Source: Chloroflexota bacterium
GTDB lineage: Bacteria > Chloroflexota > Anaerolineae > 4572-78 > J111
Length of the DNA stretch: 64,000 nucleotides
NCBI GenBank assembly: GCA_016860845.1
Contig: BOKF01000001.1
Location: 362,735-426,734, forward strand
Direction: 5' to 3'
Part shown: positions 1 to 8,349 of the stretch, piece by piece
Numbering within the stretch: position 1 is the first letter of the stretch
Layout of the letters: each line of letters begins with the position of its first letter
Translations under genes and position numbers: made by a program
The notes under the pieces: model-generated
What the model saw: only the letters and a program-made list of their open reading frames with translations
What the model was told of the DNA's origin: nothing
The model's database searches: none

Positions 1-121
1 ATTTGTCCAAGACCCGCATCGCTTCCGTTGTCATACAATTTACCACGACATTCATTACCTGCGACACGGTCTTGAGAGAGATCCCCACTCGGTGCGCTAC
101 GTTGCGCATCGTTACCGACAT
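1..121 (-). CDS. LacI-family transcriptional regulator, N-terminal fragment
   Basis: The reverse strand reads an ATG at 121 preceded by a good ribosome site (AGGAG) and stays open to the window edge, giving 40 residues. Residues 4-24 (TMRNVAHRVGISLKTVSQVMN, with the turn around GIS) match the DNA-binding helix-turn-helix and hinge start of the LacI/GalR family. The rest, including the sugar-binding domain, lies outside the window. It is divergent from the IclR gene across a 316-bp AT-rich spacer, so it may control the adjacent sugar-acid catabolic genes. The family call rests only on the HTH. Confidence 0.75.
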   Translation of the reverse strand, partial: MSVTMRNVAHRVGISLKTVSQVMNVVVNCMTTEAMRVLDK

Positions 122-437
122 GGTTTACTCCTATGTCCAGCCTAAGATAAATTAATCCGGTTTACTATCAACGTTATCAAATGCAGTTTAATAGGATTTA
201 GGTTTGATGTCAAAAACACTGCAATCGAGATAGACCCATTAAACTGTTTACTCTGATCTTAATATTGAATTGCTAATTGCTCAAAAATTGGTGAGTGGGT
301 AAACAATTCATCAATTTTACGGCAGAATGTACTTTTGTCAAATTCACCCCTCTAGAACGGAACAAAGATTGACAATAGGAGGATAATATGCTAAAATTAG
401 GGAACACTGTTTCATATTATAATAAGGCAGCTTCCCA
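122..437. promoter_or_regulatory. Divergent control region between lacI-type and iclR-type genes
   Basis: This is a 316-bp AT-rich spacer with no coding potential that I can support. It carries GTTTACT at 123-129, 160-166 and 246-252 and the inverse GTAAAC near 299-304. The spacing is suggestive of a LacI-type operator array, but that is inference. The right part holds the iclR promoter, described separately. Confidence 0.5.
359..415 (+). promoter_or_regulatory. iclR promoter with overlapping palindromic operator
   Basis: The -35 TTGACA (369-374) and -10 TAAAAT (392-397) are separated by exactly 17 bp. Immediately downstream, GGAACACTGTTTCAT (401-415) is a near-palindrome centred about 10 bp after the -10. 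GGAACAAA at 359-366 resembles a half-site just upstream of the -35. Two further promoters in the window have the same layout, which suggests autorepression by the IclR protein. Confidence 0.75.
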
Positions 438-1226
438 ATGAAGGATAGATCGAGTGTTGACCGGGTGCTGACGATCCTACAATACCTCGCTCGTCATCCA
501 GGCGAACATGGCGTCCGCGCCTTGAGTGCTGCGTTGGAGTTAAGCCCCAGCACGGTTGATCGCCTGCTTAAATCCCTTTTGCAGGCCGGTTTTGTACGTC
601 AAAATGAGGCGACCAGCCGGTATGCTATTGGTGTACAAGCGGTCCAACTTGGCTTGGCCGCATTGAGTACGTTTGATCTGACAGCCATTGCCCCCTCTTA
701 TTTGCAGGCGTTAGTGGCTGAAACGGGCGAGTCGGCCTTTCTGGCCGTGCTCGACGAGGGTGAGGTAGTTTACTTGCTGAAGCAAGAAGGACAGTATGCC
801 ATTCGCACCACGGCGATATTGGGCAGCCGCCGGCCCGCTCATTGTACCGCACTCGGCAAGTCTTTTCTGGCGACGATGCCTCTGCTGGAGGCCAAGTCAC
901 TGCTTCAGCGTAAAGGAATGGCAGCCATGACGGCTCATACGATTACCGATTTGAATCGTTTATGGGAAGAATTGGCCCAGGTGCGACTGCGCGGGTATGC
1001 CATTGATCATGAAGAAGTTGAAGAAGGGTTGATGTGCCTGGGTGCGCCCATCCGCAACCACCAGGGCCAAACCATTGCCGCAATTAGTCTGGCTGGCCCG
1101 GTGGCGCGAGTCTTGCCCTGTGAAGAGCAATATGGTCGCCGCGTGGCGGCAACGGCCCAAGAGATTTCTCTGGCTCTCGGCTACGTGCCCCGTCTGGCAA
1201 CGGACCCCAGCCTCGCCCCAGGCTGA
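438..1226 (+). CDS. IclR-family transcriptional regulator
   Basis: A 262-residue DNA-binding repressor or activator that senses a small metabolite. Residues about 5-60 form the IclR winged helix-turn-helix (VRALSAALELSPSTVDRLL), and about 75-250 form the effector-binding IclR domain, with motifs such as HCTALGKSFLA and a C-terminal LGAPIRNHQG segment typical of the family. The length is normal. The start at 438 is the first ATG after the promoter. The gene converges on the KduD-like SDR gene. IclR proteins commonly regulate sugar-acid and aromatic catabolism, and repeated operator-like palindromes at neighbouring promoters support local control of the catabolic cluster. The ligand is unknown. 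Confidence 0.93.
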   Translation: MKDRSSVDRVLTILQYLARHPGEHGVRALSAALELSPSTVDRLLKSLLQAGFVRQNEATSRYAIGVQAVQLGLAALSTFDLTAIAPSYLQALVAETGESAFLAVLDEGEVVYLLKQEGQYAIRTTAILGSRRPAHCTALGKSFLATMPLLEAKSLLQRKGMAAMTAHTITDLNRLWEELAQVRLRGYAIDHEEVEEGLMCLGAPIRNHQGQTIAAISLAGPVARVLPCEEQYGRRVAATAQEISLALGYVPRLATDPSLAPG

Positions 1227-1239
1227 TAGCGCCTTTCTC

Positions 1240-1998
1240 TCAGCGCCCCAGCCAGCCGCCATCTACCGGAATAATGGCTCCATTGACATAGTTGGAGGCA
1301 TCGGAGGCCAGGAAAATTGCGGTGCCTTTCATATCGGCCGGTTCGCCCCAGCGTTGGGCGGGGATGCGGGCAGAAATTGCTTTACTGCGCTCCGGGTCGG
1401 CCATTAAAGCGGTGTTCATCTCGGTTGCCATGTAGCCGGGGGTAATGGCATTAACATTAACCCCTCGTCCGGCCCACTCATTTGAGAGGGCTTTGGTCAA
1501 CTGGGCCACCCCACCCTTGGCTGCCGCATAAGCCGGTACGGTAATCCCCCCCGAGAAACTGAGCAGCGAAGCAATATTAATAATTTTGCCTTTGCCTTTG
1601 GCTAACATCACTCGCCCGGCCAACTGGTTGAGCAAAAACATCGAGGTCAGGTTAACTTCCAAAACCAGGTCCCAATCCTCAATGGAGAAATTTTCGGCGG
1701 GTGCGCGTCGTTGGATACCGTGGCTAACGATGAGGATATCCAGCGTCCCCATTTTTTCCAGGCAGGCGGCAAAAGCCTGCTGCAACTGAGCGCGGTCGGC
1801 CAGGTCGGCTTGAATAGCTTCTGTTGGCCGTCCCGACGCCCGGCTCAACTCCTGGGCTACGCTAAAAACAGAGAGGCTTTGGCCCAGGATGGTGACTTTT
1901 GCTCCCGCTTCGAGCATCGCTTCGGCCATGCCACGCCCCAGTCCCCGGTTGCCTCCCGTTACCAGGGCTGTTCGGCCCGTTAAATCAAACAGTTTCAT
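1240..1998 (-). CDS. kduD: SDR oxidoreductase, KduD-like (2-dehydro-3-deoxy-D-gluconate 5-dehydrogenase)
   Basis: A 252-residue classical short-chain dehydrogenase. TGGNRGLG at residues 14-21 is the NAD-binding glycine motif. The catalytic Ser lies in NIASLLSFSG and the Tyr/Lys pair in YAAAKGG. The C-terminus (NYVNGAIIPVDGGWLGR) and the preceding PAQRWGEPAD segment closely resemble KduD enzymes, which oxidise or reduce ketodeoxyuronates in pectin and sugar-acid breakdown. The start codon overlaps the stop of the upstream alcohol dehydrogenase as ATGA, so the two are translationally coupled. It is the last gene of a three-gene minus-strand operon. Substrate assignment is inference from similarity. 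Confidence 0.85.
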   Translation of the reverse strand: MKLFDLTGRTALVTGGNRGLGRGMAEAMLEAGAKVTILGQSLSVFSVAQELSRASGRPTEAIQADLADRAQLQQAFAACLEKMGTLDILIVSHGIQRRAPAENFSIEDWDLVLEVNLTSMFLLNQLAGRVMLAKGKGKIINIASLLSFSGGITVPAYAAAKGGVAQLTKALSNEWAGRGVNVNAITPGYMATEMNTALMADPERSKAISARIPAQRWGEPADMKGTAIFLASDASNYVNGAIIPVDGGWLGR

Positions 1999-3017
1999 GC
2001 GGCCTCCACCTCAAACAGCACCTTCAGCGACGTGGCATTTTTCGCATCCTCAAAACCACTAACTGCTTCGGTTAGAGGGCGCACCTGGCTAACCATTGCT
2101 TTGAGGTCAAATTTCTGCGCCGCCGCCAGGCTAATAGACCGCTCATAATCTTCCCGTGTATATACCCTGGAACCAATCAAATCAACCTCTTTGAAATTGA
2201 GGGCACGCAGGTCTAGCGCGACAGGCTGCTTGAAGATACCGAGCTGCACAAGCTGGCCTCTAATTCTGACCAACTCCATGAGGTAGGGGGCGACACTCGG
2301 ATGCCCGGTTGCTTCAAAAACAATATCACCTCCCCGGCCCTGGGTCAGGTCCAGCACCTGTTTGACCAGGTTCTCGGCGGCGGCGTTGAGGACGGTAAAG
2401 CCCATGGCCTGGGCTGTCTCAATCCGGGCTGCGGCCACTTCCGTGACGATAATCTGGGCCGCACCGGCAGCCCTGGCTACCTGGGCCATTAATAATCCAA
2501 TCGGCCCGGCCCCAGTGACCACGACCGTGTCGCCAATTTGCAGACGCGACATGCTGGCCGCATGGATACAAACGGCCAAAGGTTCGATCAACGCGCCCTC
2601 CAGATTGGTCAAATTATCGGGAATTTTGAAGATAGTATCCTCGGCGGCGACGACATAGTCGGCAAAAGCGCCATCGGTATCAATCCCAATTAACTTGAGA
2701 TTTCGACAGACATGGGGCAACCCCATCTGGCAGATGTAGCATTTCCCGCACGATAAGAGCGGATAAACCGTGACCCTGTCGCCAATCTTCAAATCAGCAT
2801 GGGGGTCAGGCGGCAGGGCGGCGATAACTCCGGCAAATTCATGGCCCATCACCAGGGGCGCGGTTGCCCGGGGATGCTTGCCGGCGACAATGGCCAAATC
2901 CGTGCCGCAGATGCCGGCGTAGTTCACTTTAATCAGCGCCTGTTGGCCTGTTGCCTCAGGCACTGGCTTGTCTACCAACTCGATTGAGTCCTTGCCTTGG
3001 TAGCTGACAGCTTTCAT
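1995..3017 (-). CDS. Zinc-dependent medium-chain alcohol/polyol dehydrogenase
   Basis: A 340-residue MDR enzyme of the threonine/sorbitol dehydrogenase type. It shows the catalytic zinc Cys in YAGICGTDLA (about residue 37), GHEFAGVI, the structural-zinc cluster CGKCYICQMGLPHVC, and the Rossmann motif VTGAGPIGLL near residue 170. It would oxidise a secondary hydroxyl of a polyol, sugar acid or amino alcohol using NAD. It is the second gene in an operon after the hydroxyacid dehydrogenase (about 55 bp gap) and overlaps the KduD-like gene by four bases. The exact substrate is not evident. The context suggests a sugar acid or its aldol-cleavage product. Confidence 0.9.
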   Translation of the reverse strand: MKAVSYQGKDSIELVDKPVPEATGQQALIKVNYAGICGTDLAIVAGKHPRATAPLVMGHEFAGVIAALPPDPHADLKIGDRVTVYPLLSCGKCYICQMGLPHVCRNLKLIGIDTDGAFADYVVAAEDTIFKIPDNLTNLEGALIEPLAVCIHAASMSRLQIGDTVVVTGAGPIGLLMAQVARAAGAAQIIVTEVAAARIETAQAMGFTVLNAAAENLVKQVLDLTQGRGGDIVFEATGHPSVAPYLMELVRIRGQLVQLGIFKQPVALDLRALNFKEVDLIGSRVYTREDYERSISLAAAQKFDLKAMVSQVRPLTEAVSGFEDAKNATSLKVLFEVEAA

Positions 3018-3072
3018 AAATATCTCCTTGGCTTAACTGAAAATAAACTTTGTGGGCAAAGTTAGGGACGAG

Positions 3073-4101
3073 CTAAAAGTCAAACTTCCAAGAAGTGGTG
3101 TTTTTAACGTCAGGATTGATGACTTCTGCCGGCCAACGCCCGTTGCACACGTCAACGGCAATCTGACAACCCATCCGATACAGGTTTTCCTGGCTTTCGG
3201 GGGCGCTGGCTGCCGAATGAGGGGTAATTGTCACCTGCTCAAACTGGCGCAGCGGTGAGTCAAGGGGCAGCGGCTCCTGCTCCAGCACATCCAGCCCCAC
3301 CCCGCCCACCTTGCCGCTTTGCAGTGCGGCGGCCAGAGCGCCCTCATCCACGACCGGCCCGCGGCTGGTATTGACCAGGAAGACGCCTTCTTTCATCAGC
3401 TCAAATTCTCGGCTGCTTAAGAGATGATAGGTGATGCTATCCAGCGGGCAGTGAATCGAAATAAAATCGGCCCGCCGGAGCAGCTCGTCCAATTCTACTT
3501 TGTCTCCCCCATATTGGGCCATCGTCTCGGCATCAACATTAGGGTCGCACACTAACAGAGTCAGACCAAAGCCGCTAACCCGCCGGGCTAAGGCGCGGCC
3601 AATTCGCCCCAGGCCAATGATACCCAGTACCCCCCCTTGCAGTAACCGATTTGGCCGGGCTGCGCTTCTATCCCAGCGCCGCTCCCTTATCCAACGATCC
3701 TGGCGGGCCAGGTGCCTGACGCTTTCCAGCAGCAAAGCCAGGGCATGCTCGGCGACATCGTCGGTGCAATAAGCCGGAATATTGCAAACGGGGATACCCT
3801 GGGCGGTGGCAGCAGCCACATCCACGCTATCATAGCCCACGCCCAGCCGCACAATACAACGACAACGATGGAGTTGCTCAATAACAGAACGGATCAGCAG
3901 GGGGCGCACCGATTGGATCAGAACCACATCGGCTGGCAGGGCCGCCTTCAGCGCCGTTTCCAGGGTGCGATGTTGGCCCTCAACCCAATCAATCCCATGC
4001 TGAGCCAGCTCTGCGCTTATCCAACCGGGCGGAGTGAACAGTTCCTGATCATAATCAACCAAAACAGCTTTGAAAGAAGGGGTCATCATGAATTTTTCCA
4101 T
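3073..4101 (-). CDS. D-isomer-specific 2-hydroxyacid dehydrogenase (CtBP/SerA-like)
   Basis: A 342-residue NAD-dependent dehydrogenase interconverting 2-hydroxy and 2-keto acids. The C-terminal NAD domain has GIIGLGRIGRALA (about residues 160-172). The catalytic Arg lies in NTSRGPVVDEG, the Glu in LEQEPLP and the His in ITPHSAA. There is no ACT or regulatory domain, so it is not a classical SerA. It opens a three-gene operon transcribed from a promoter at 4141-4169 that carries the shared IclR-type operator. The annotated start (4101) lacks an obvious Shine-Dalgarno; internal ATGs at 4089 and 4086 are alternatives. Confidence 0.9.
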   Translation of the reverse strand: MEKFMMTPSFKAVLVDYDQELFTPPGWISAELAQHGIDWVEGQHRTLETALKAALPADVVLIQSVRPLLIRSVIEQLHRCRCIVRLGVGYDSVDVAAATAQGIPVCNIPAYCTDDVAEHALALLLESVRHLARQDRWIRERRWDRSAARPNRLLQGGVLGIIGLGRIGRALARRVSGFGLTLLVCDPNVDAETMAQYGGDKVELDELLRRADFISIHCPLDSITYHLLSSREFELMKEGVFLVNTSRGPVVDEGALAAALQSGKVGGVGLDVLEQEPLPLDSPLRQFEQVTITPHSAASAPESQENLYRMGCQIAVDVCNGRWPAEVINPDVKNTTSWKFDF

Positions 4102-4124
4102 ACTTAAAAGGGGAGTAGATAAAA

Positions 4125-4169
4125 ATGAAACAGCGTTCTAATTTTACGGCACATGTTTCTTATTGTCAA
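4125..4169 (-). promoter_or_regulatory. Promoter and operator of the hydroxyacid dehydrogenase operon
   Basis: On the minus strand, -35 TTGACA (4169-4164), a 17-bp spacer and -10 TAAAAT (4146-4141) are followed by GAACGCTGTTTCAT (4138-4125). The operator sits about 10 bp downstream of the -10, exactly as at the iclR promoter, and its sequence differs by only a few bases. Confidence 0.75.
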
Positions 4170-4230
4170 AAACTTTTAATGAGGATAGTATGTATTTAAC
4201 TTAGAATTCGGAATTTTTTAGCAGTAATAT

Positions 4231-4288
4231 GGAACAAATTATTGACAAGTAGGGCTTTGTCTGTTAAGATATGGAAACACTGTTCCAT
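4231..4288 (+). promoter_or_regulatory. Promoter and perfect 6-bp-arm operator of the enolase-superfamily gene
   Basis: -35 TTGACA (4242-4247), a 17-bp spacer and -10 TAAGAT (4265-4270) are followed directly by ATGGAAACACTGTTCCAT (4271-4288). Its ATGGAA/TTCCAT arms are a perfect inverted repeat around ACACTG. GGAACAAA (4231-4238) precedes the -35, as at the iclR promoter. The palindrome covers the expected transcription start, which fits repression. Confidence 0.8.
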
Positions 4289-4325
4289 TATTGAAAAAGT
4301 AAGGATGATAGGCAACGGAGATAAT

Positions 4326-5498
4326 ATGCGCATCACCGAGGTTACGACAATTAAATTACATTACGATATGCCGGTGGCGATGGCCGATGCTATCCACTAC
4401 ATGCCGGCGCGGCCTACCCTGCTGGTCCAAGTCCACACCGACGAAGGTTTTATCGGTTTAGGGGAAGCGGCAACCTATGGCGGTTTCTTGGAAAGCACCG
4501 AAGCAATCGTTCTGAACGAACTGCGCCAGACCATCCTGGGCCAGGACCCCTTCAAGGTGGAGAAACTGTGGCAGATGATGGCTACCCGAGCTCATCAGCG
4601 GGGCCGGCGGGGTATGCTGCTGATGGCGATGAGTGGGATTGATATCGCCCTGTGGGACATTATTGGCCAGGCGACGCGCACGCCGCTGTACCGGCTGCTG
4701 GGCGGTTATCGCGACACCCTGGATGCCTATGCCTCCGCCGGGTTCTACACCCGGGATAAAGATATGGCCGGGCTGGCTGACGAGTTCGCCGGCTATGTTG
4801 AGCGCGGCTTTCGCTACGTCAAAATGAAGGTGGGCCGCAACCCTGATGTGATGTTGAACCCGCTCCACGATATGCAAGCTGCCGATTATGCTACGGCTAC
4901 CCTGGAAGAGGATATTGAGCGGGTAAAAGTGGTGCGCGCGGCCATCGGTCCCAAGATACGGTTGGCCCTTGATGCCAACAATGCCTGGACGCCCTCTCTT
5001 GCCCTCCAGTTTATGCGCCAGGTGGAGCACCTTGACATTCATTGGCTGGAGGAGCCGGTGGCGACCGACGACATTGAGGGGAGCGCCATGCTGGCCCAGC
5101 AACTCGACACCCCGGTGGCCGGCTACGAAACCGAAACAGGTCTGCCTGGCTTCCGCGAGCTCATTACCCGCCGGGCAGTGGACATTGTCCAGCCGGATGT
5201 GATCTGGACCGGCGGCATCACCGAATGTCGCAAAGTAGCCGCCCTGGCTCAAGCTTACGGGCTGCCAGTTGTTCCCCACGTCTTCTCTTCAGCGGTCAGC
5301 TCGATTGCCAATATGCATTTTATCGCTGCTATTCCCAATGGGGGTCTGCTGGAATTTGATCAGAATATTAACCCCCTGCGCTCAGAACTCTTTGAGACGC
5401 CAATAGAAATTACACCGGAGGGTAAAGTTCATCTACCGGAAGGGCCAGGACTGGGGGTCAAGCTCAACCAGGAAACTATTAAGCGGTATCAAGTTTAA
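4326..5498 (+). CDS. Mandelate racemase/muconate lactonizing family (acid-sugar dehydratase-like)
   Basis: A 390-residue enolase-superfamily enzyme that abstracts the proton alpha to a carboxylate. The visible active-site elements are KMKVGR (the K-x-K base), LALDANNAW and LEEPV (metal-binding Asp and Glu), GYETE (third metal ligand region) and VVPHVF (catalytic His). The N-terminal lid domain spans about residues 1-125. I chose ATG 4326, preceded by CGGAG, rather than an upstream TTG at 4242, because that TTG lies within the promoter -35. Members of this subgroup dehydrate aldonates such as galactonate, rhamnonate or fuconate. The neighbouring KduD, AldA and dehydrogenase genes support acid-sugar catabolism, but the substrate cannot be read from sequence. 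Confidence 0.9.
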   Translation: MRITEVTTIKLHYDMPVAMADAIHYMPARPTLLVQVHTDEGFIGLGEAATYGGFLESTEAIVLNELRQTILGQDPFKVEKLWQMMATRAHQRGRRGMLLMAMSGIDIALWDIIGQATRTPLYRLLGGYRDTLDAYASAGFYTRDKDMAGLADEFAGYVERGFRYVKMKVGRNPDVMLNPLHDMQAADYATATLEEDIERVKVVRAAIGPKIRLALDANNAWTPSLALQFMRQVEHLDIHWLEEPVATDDIEGSAMLAQQLDTPVAGYETETGLPGFRELITRRAVDIVQPDVIWTGGITECRKVAALAQAYGLPVVPHVFSSAVSSIANMHFIAAIPNGGLLEFDQNINPLRSELFETPIEITPEGKVHLPEGPGLGVKLNQETIKRYQV

Positions 5499-5596
5499 GG
5501 GGGAGAAAGGAAGGTTGAAAACCTCTAAGTCATCCACCGTTCGTTTTCTCGATTCCAAATACAGTTTGAAACGATAATGAAGTTAAATTCAAAGTC

Positions 5597-5616
5597 CCCT
5601 GGTCTACCCACCAGGG
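5597..5616. other. Small hairpin in the leader of the SDR gene
   Basis: CCCTGGT (5597-5603) pairs perfectly with ACCAGGG (5610-5616) around a 6-nt loop. No T-run follows. It could be a processing or attenuation element between the dehydratase and SDR genes; its role is unknown. Confidence 0.4.
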
Positions 5617-5661
5617 CAGGCAAAATCTAAACCCCCAAATTATTATAGAGGAGTTAAAACA

Positions 5662-6441
5662 ATGAAGTTACAAAGCAAAGTGGCTATAGTGACCGGCGGG
5701 GCGCAGGGAATGGGCCGGGCCATCTGCCTGCGCTATGCTCAAGAGGGAGCCAGTGTGGTCGTCGCCGACCTTAACCTGGCCGGGGCGCAGAAAGTGGTGG
5801 ACGAGATTGCCGGTATGGGTGGCAAAGCCGTGGCCGTACAGGTAGATGTCCGCAACCAGGAGCAGGTCCAGCGCATGGTTGACACCGCGGTCGAGCAGTT
5901 CGGCGGGCTGGATATCTTGGTGAACAACGCGGGTGTAGGCAAAATTATCCCTTTCTTTGAGACCACCGAAGCAGACTGGGATTTCCTGTTCGATATCAAC
6001 TGCAAGGGCTTATTGTGGTGCAGCCAGGCGGCGGCCCGTCAGATGATTAAGCAAGGGCGAGGCGGCAAAATTATCAACTTGGCTTCCCAGGCCGGGCGGC
6101 GTGGTGAAGCTTTGGTGCTGGCTTACTGCGCCAGCAAAGCCTGCGTGATTAGCATGAACCAATCTATTGCCCTGGCCCTGGCCGAGCACAAAATCAATGT
6201 GAATGCTATTGCCCCCGGCATTGTGGATACTCCCTTCTGGGATGAAGTAGATAAACAATTTGCTAAGTTACTCGGCTGGGAAATAGGCGAACCCAAGCGC
6301 CGCTTTACAGCCTCAATCCCACTGGGCCGGATTGAGCAGCCCGAAGATGTAGCCGGCGTGGCTGCTTTCCTGGCCTCGTCTGACGCCGATTACATTACCC
6401 AGCAATGCTTTAACGTAGACGGCGGCAACTGGCCGAGCTGA
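5662..6441 (+). CDS. SDR family oxidoreductase (polyol/diol dehydrogenase-like)
   Basis: A 259-residue classical SDR. TGGAQGMG near residue 11 binds NAD(P), NNAG (about residue 89) stabilises the core, and YCASKA supplies the catalytic Tyr and Lys. The sequence style (VVADLNLAGAQKVVDEI, IPLGRIEQPEDVAGVAAFLAS) is that of sorbitol, meso-butanediol and rhamnose/fucose-pathway dehydrogenases. The start follows AGAGGAG. It lies 163 bp after the dehydratase and 122 bp before the aldehyde dehydrogenase, all on the plus strand, so these three are probably a co-regulated catabolic set. The substrate is not identified. Confidence 0.9.
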   Translation: MKLQSKVAIVTGGAQGMGRAICLRYAQEGASVVVADLNLAGAQKVVDEIAGMGGKAVAVQVDVRNQEQVQRMVDTAVEQFGGLDILVNNAGVGKIIPFFETTEADWDFLFDINCKGLLWCSQAAARQMIKQGRGGKIINLASQAGRRGEALVLAYCASKACVISMNQSIALALAEHKINVNAIAPGIVDTPFWDEVDKQFAKLLGWEIGEPKRRFTASIPLGRIEQPEDVAGVAAFLASSDADYITQQCFNVDGGNWPS

Positions 6442-6516
6442 AGTGGAAAAAGGTAGCAGGGTAGCATGTCCTTCGGCACACCCGAAGGTGAGGTCGTAGC
6501 CTCGTGTGATTTCCCT

Positions 6517-6544
6517 GTCTACCGTCTACTGTCTACTGTCTACT
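6517..6544 (+). repeat. Heptamer tandem repeat (GTCTACY)x4
   Basis: Four consecutive 7-bp units GTCTACC/GTCTACT fill most of the SDR-aldehyde dehydrogenase spacer and end 20 bp before the latter's start. It is one of many period-7 or period-8 tracts in the window. Confidence 0.85.
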
Positions 6545-6563
6545 ATTGTTGAAGGAGACTCTC

Positions 6564-8066
6564 ATGAGTTTGATAGATATTAATCAAAAAAATTATCTGA
6601 TGCGCATTGGCGGGGAATGGCGGGGGTCCAGCAGTGGACAAACCCGGCCGGTATTGAACCCGGCCACTGCCGAAGCGTTTGCCGAGGTGCCGGAAGGGAC
6701 TCGGGCAGCCGCTCATGCGGCCCTGGTTGAAGCTCAAAAGGCGCAGCCGGCCTGGGAGGCGCTGTCAGGCGTGCAGCGAGCCGGTTATTTGCGGCGTATT
6801 GCGGCCCTGGTCCGGGAGAATGCCGAGGACCTGGCCCGGCTGATCGTCATGGAGCAGGGCAAACCGTTGTTTGAGGCCCGTAACGAAGTGGGGGGTACGG
6901 GTGAGTTCTTTGAATATTTCGCCACCTTTGGCCGGGGGGTGGTCGGCGAAATTATGGCCTCGGACAATGCCAAAGAGGACATCTGGGTCCGGGAAGTGCC
7001 TTACGGGGTTGTCGTCGGCATCATTCCCTGGAATTACCCGTCGGCGCTGTTCTCACGGAAGGTAGCCCCAGCGTTGATGGCCGGCAATACGATCGTGCTC
7101 AAACCCCACGAAGACACGCCCTTGAGCGCCCTGGCCATGGCTAAAATTGTTGAAGCGGCCGGTGTTCCGGCGGGGGTGGTTAACGTGGTCACCGGGGCGG
7201 GCCTGGAAGTAGGCGACGCGCTGGTTCGTGACGATATTACTCAGCTCGTGACCATGACCGGCTCGGTGCGGGCGGGCCGGCAGATTCTGGAGGCCGCTGC
7301 CAAGAACATCACTGTTGTTTCTCTGGAACTGGGCGGCAAAGCCCCCTTTATTGTGATGGATGATGCCAATGTTGACCTGGCGGTCCGCAATGCCATTACG
7401 GCTCGTTTCATGAACTGCGGCCAGGTCTGCACCTGCAATGAACGTACTTACGTTCACCGCCGTGTTTTTGACCAGTTTCTCAGTCGCTACAAGGAAATGG
7501 CCGGCCAACTGCGTATGGGCGACCCCATGCAGCCGGGAACCGACCTGGGGCCAAAGGTCAACCAGGTTGAATTGGAAAAGATTGAGCGCATGGTCAATAA
7601 GGCCAAAGAGCAGGGCGCAGAGGTGGTTATGGGCGGCAAGCGGCCCGAAGGGGAGCAGTTCCGTAAAGGCTACTGGTACGAAACCACCATCCTGACCAAT
7701 GTGCGCAATGATATGGACATCATGCAGCAGGAAATTTTTGGCCCAATTTCGCCGGTGATGGTCTTCGATGATTTTGAGGAGGCCGTTGCTCTGGCCAACG
7801 ATACCAAGTACGGCCTGACGACCTATCTATTTACCAATGACATCAAGCGGATGATGGAAGCGGTGCGCTCCGTCCGCTCGGGTGAAATCTACATCAATAA
7901 GATTATGCCGGAGCAGTTGCAAGGGTTCCACGGCGGCTACGGCCTGAGCGGCCTCGGCGGCGACGACGGCAAGCACGGCCTGGCCCACTACTCGCGCAAG
8001 AAGACCGTCTACCTGAGTTACGACGATACTCTGCCTGGTTATCTGATGCCCTACCCCAAAGAGTAA
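6564..8066 (+). CDS. aldA: NAD-dependent aldehyde dehydrogenase, AldA-like (lactaldehyde/glycolaldehyde type)
   Basis: A 500-residue ALDH oxidising an aldehyde to the acid. IIPWNYPSALFSRK and GNTIVLKPHED form the cofactor site, LELGGKAP contains the general-base Glu, and NCGQVCTCNE contains the nucleophilic Cys. The C-terminal MPEQLQGFHGGYG...GGDDGKHGL block is shared with E. coli lactaldehyde dehydrogenase AldA. I chose ATG 6564, which follows GAAGGAGA, over a TTG at 6546. Lactaldehyde and glycolaldehyde arise from aldol cleavage of deoxy-sugar acids, which fits the upstream dehydratase and dehydrogenases. A perfect hairpin terminator follows 38 bp downstream. Confidence 0.9.
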   Translation: MSLIDINQKNYLMRIGGEWRGSSSGQTRPVLNPATAEAFAEVPEGTRAAAHAALVEAQKAQPAWEALSGVQRAGYLRRIAALVRENAEDLARLIVMEQGKPLFEARNEVGGTGEFFEYFATFGRGVVGEIMASDNAKEDIWVREVPYGVVVGIIPWNYPSALFSRKVAPALMAGNTIVLKPHEDTPLSALAMAKIVEAAGVPAGVVNVVTGAGLEVGDALVRDDITQLVTMTGSVRAGRQILEAAAKNITVVSLELGGKAPFIVMDDANVDLAVRNAITARFMNCGQVCTCNERTYVHRRVFDQFLSRYKEMAGQLRMGDPMQPGTDLGPKVNQVELEKIERMVNKAKEQGAEVVMGGKRPEGEQFRKGYWYETTILTNVRNDMDIMQQEIFGPISPVMVFDDFEEAVALANDTKYGLTTYLFTNDIKRMMEAVRSVRSGEIYINKIMPEQLQGFHGGYGLSGLGGDDGKHGLAHYSRKKTVYLSYDDTLPGYLMPYPKE

Positions 8067-8104
8067 ACCCGGCCAAGCGTAACGCTGGTTTGTCTGCAAT
8101 TTAG

Positions 8105-8146
8105 CTCTCCTTCAGGCGATCACATTTGAAGGAGAGTTTTTTGTTT
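8105..8146 (+). terminator. Intrinsic terminator after aldehyde dehydrogenase
   Basis: A perfect 10-bp stem CTCTCCTTCA (8105-8114) / TGAAGGAGAG (8127-8136) with a 12-nt loop is followed by a T-rich run. It ends the dehydratase-SDR-ALDH transcript before the separate promoter at 8178. Confidence 0.9.
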
Positions 8147-8177
8147 AAATAAACAGTGCCAATAATAAATTAGCTGG

Positions 8178-8242
8178 TTGACAGTCGTGGAAAAAATGTT
8201 ATACTGTGGCAACCTTAAAAAATGGGAACGTTGTTGCGCCAT
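8178..8242 (+). promoter_or_regulatory. Promoter of the FAD oxidoreductase gene with degenerate operator-like site
   Basis: -35 TTGACA (8178-8183), a 16-bp spacer and -10 TATACT (8200-8205). ATGGGAACGTTGTTGC (8222-8237) matches the perfect operator at 4271 in 12 of its first 16 positions, but lies 17 bp after the -10, farther than at the other three promoters. Membership in the same regulon is therefore less certain. Confidence 0.55.
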
Positions 8243-8349
8243 ACGCAACATAAAATCCAAAATCTATCGCCATTTCAAGCTGGTACGTCTCAATGACACG
8301 AGTTATTGGTCAGCCAGCGGGGGTCTGTGCTTAGAGGAGGAATTATCAG

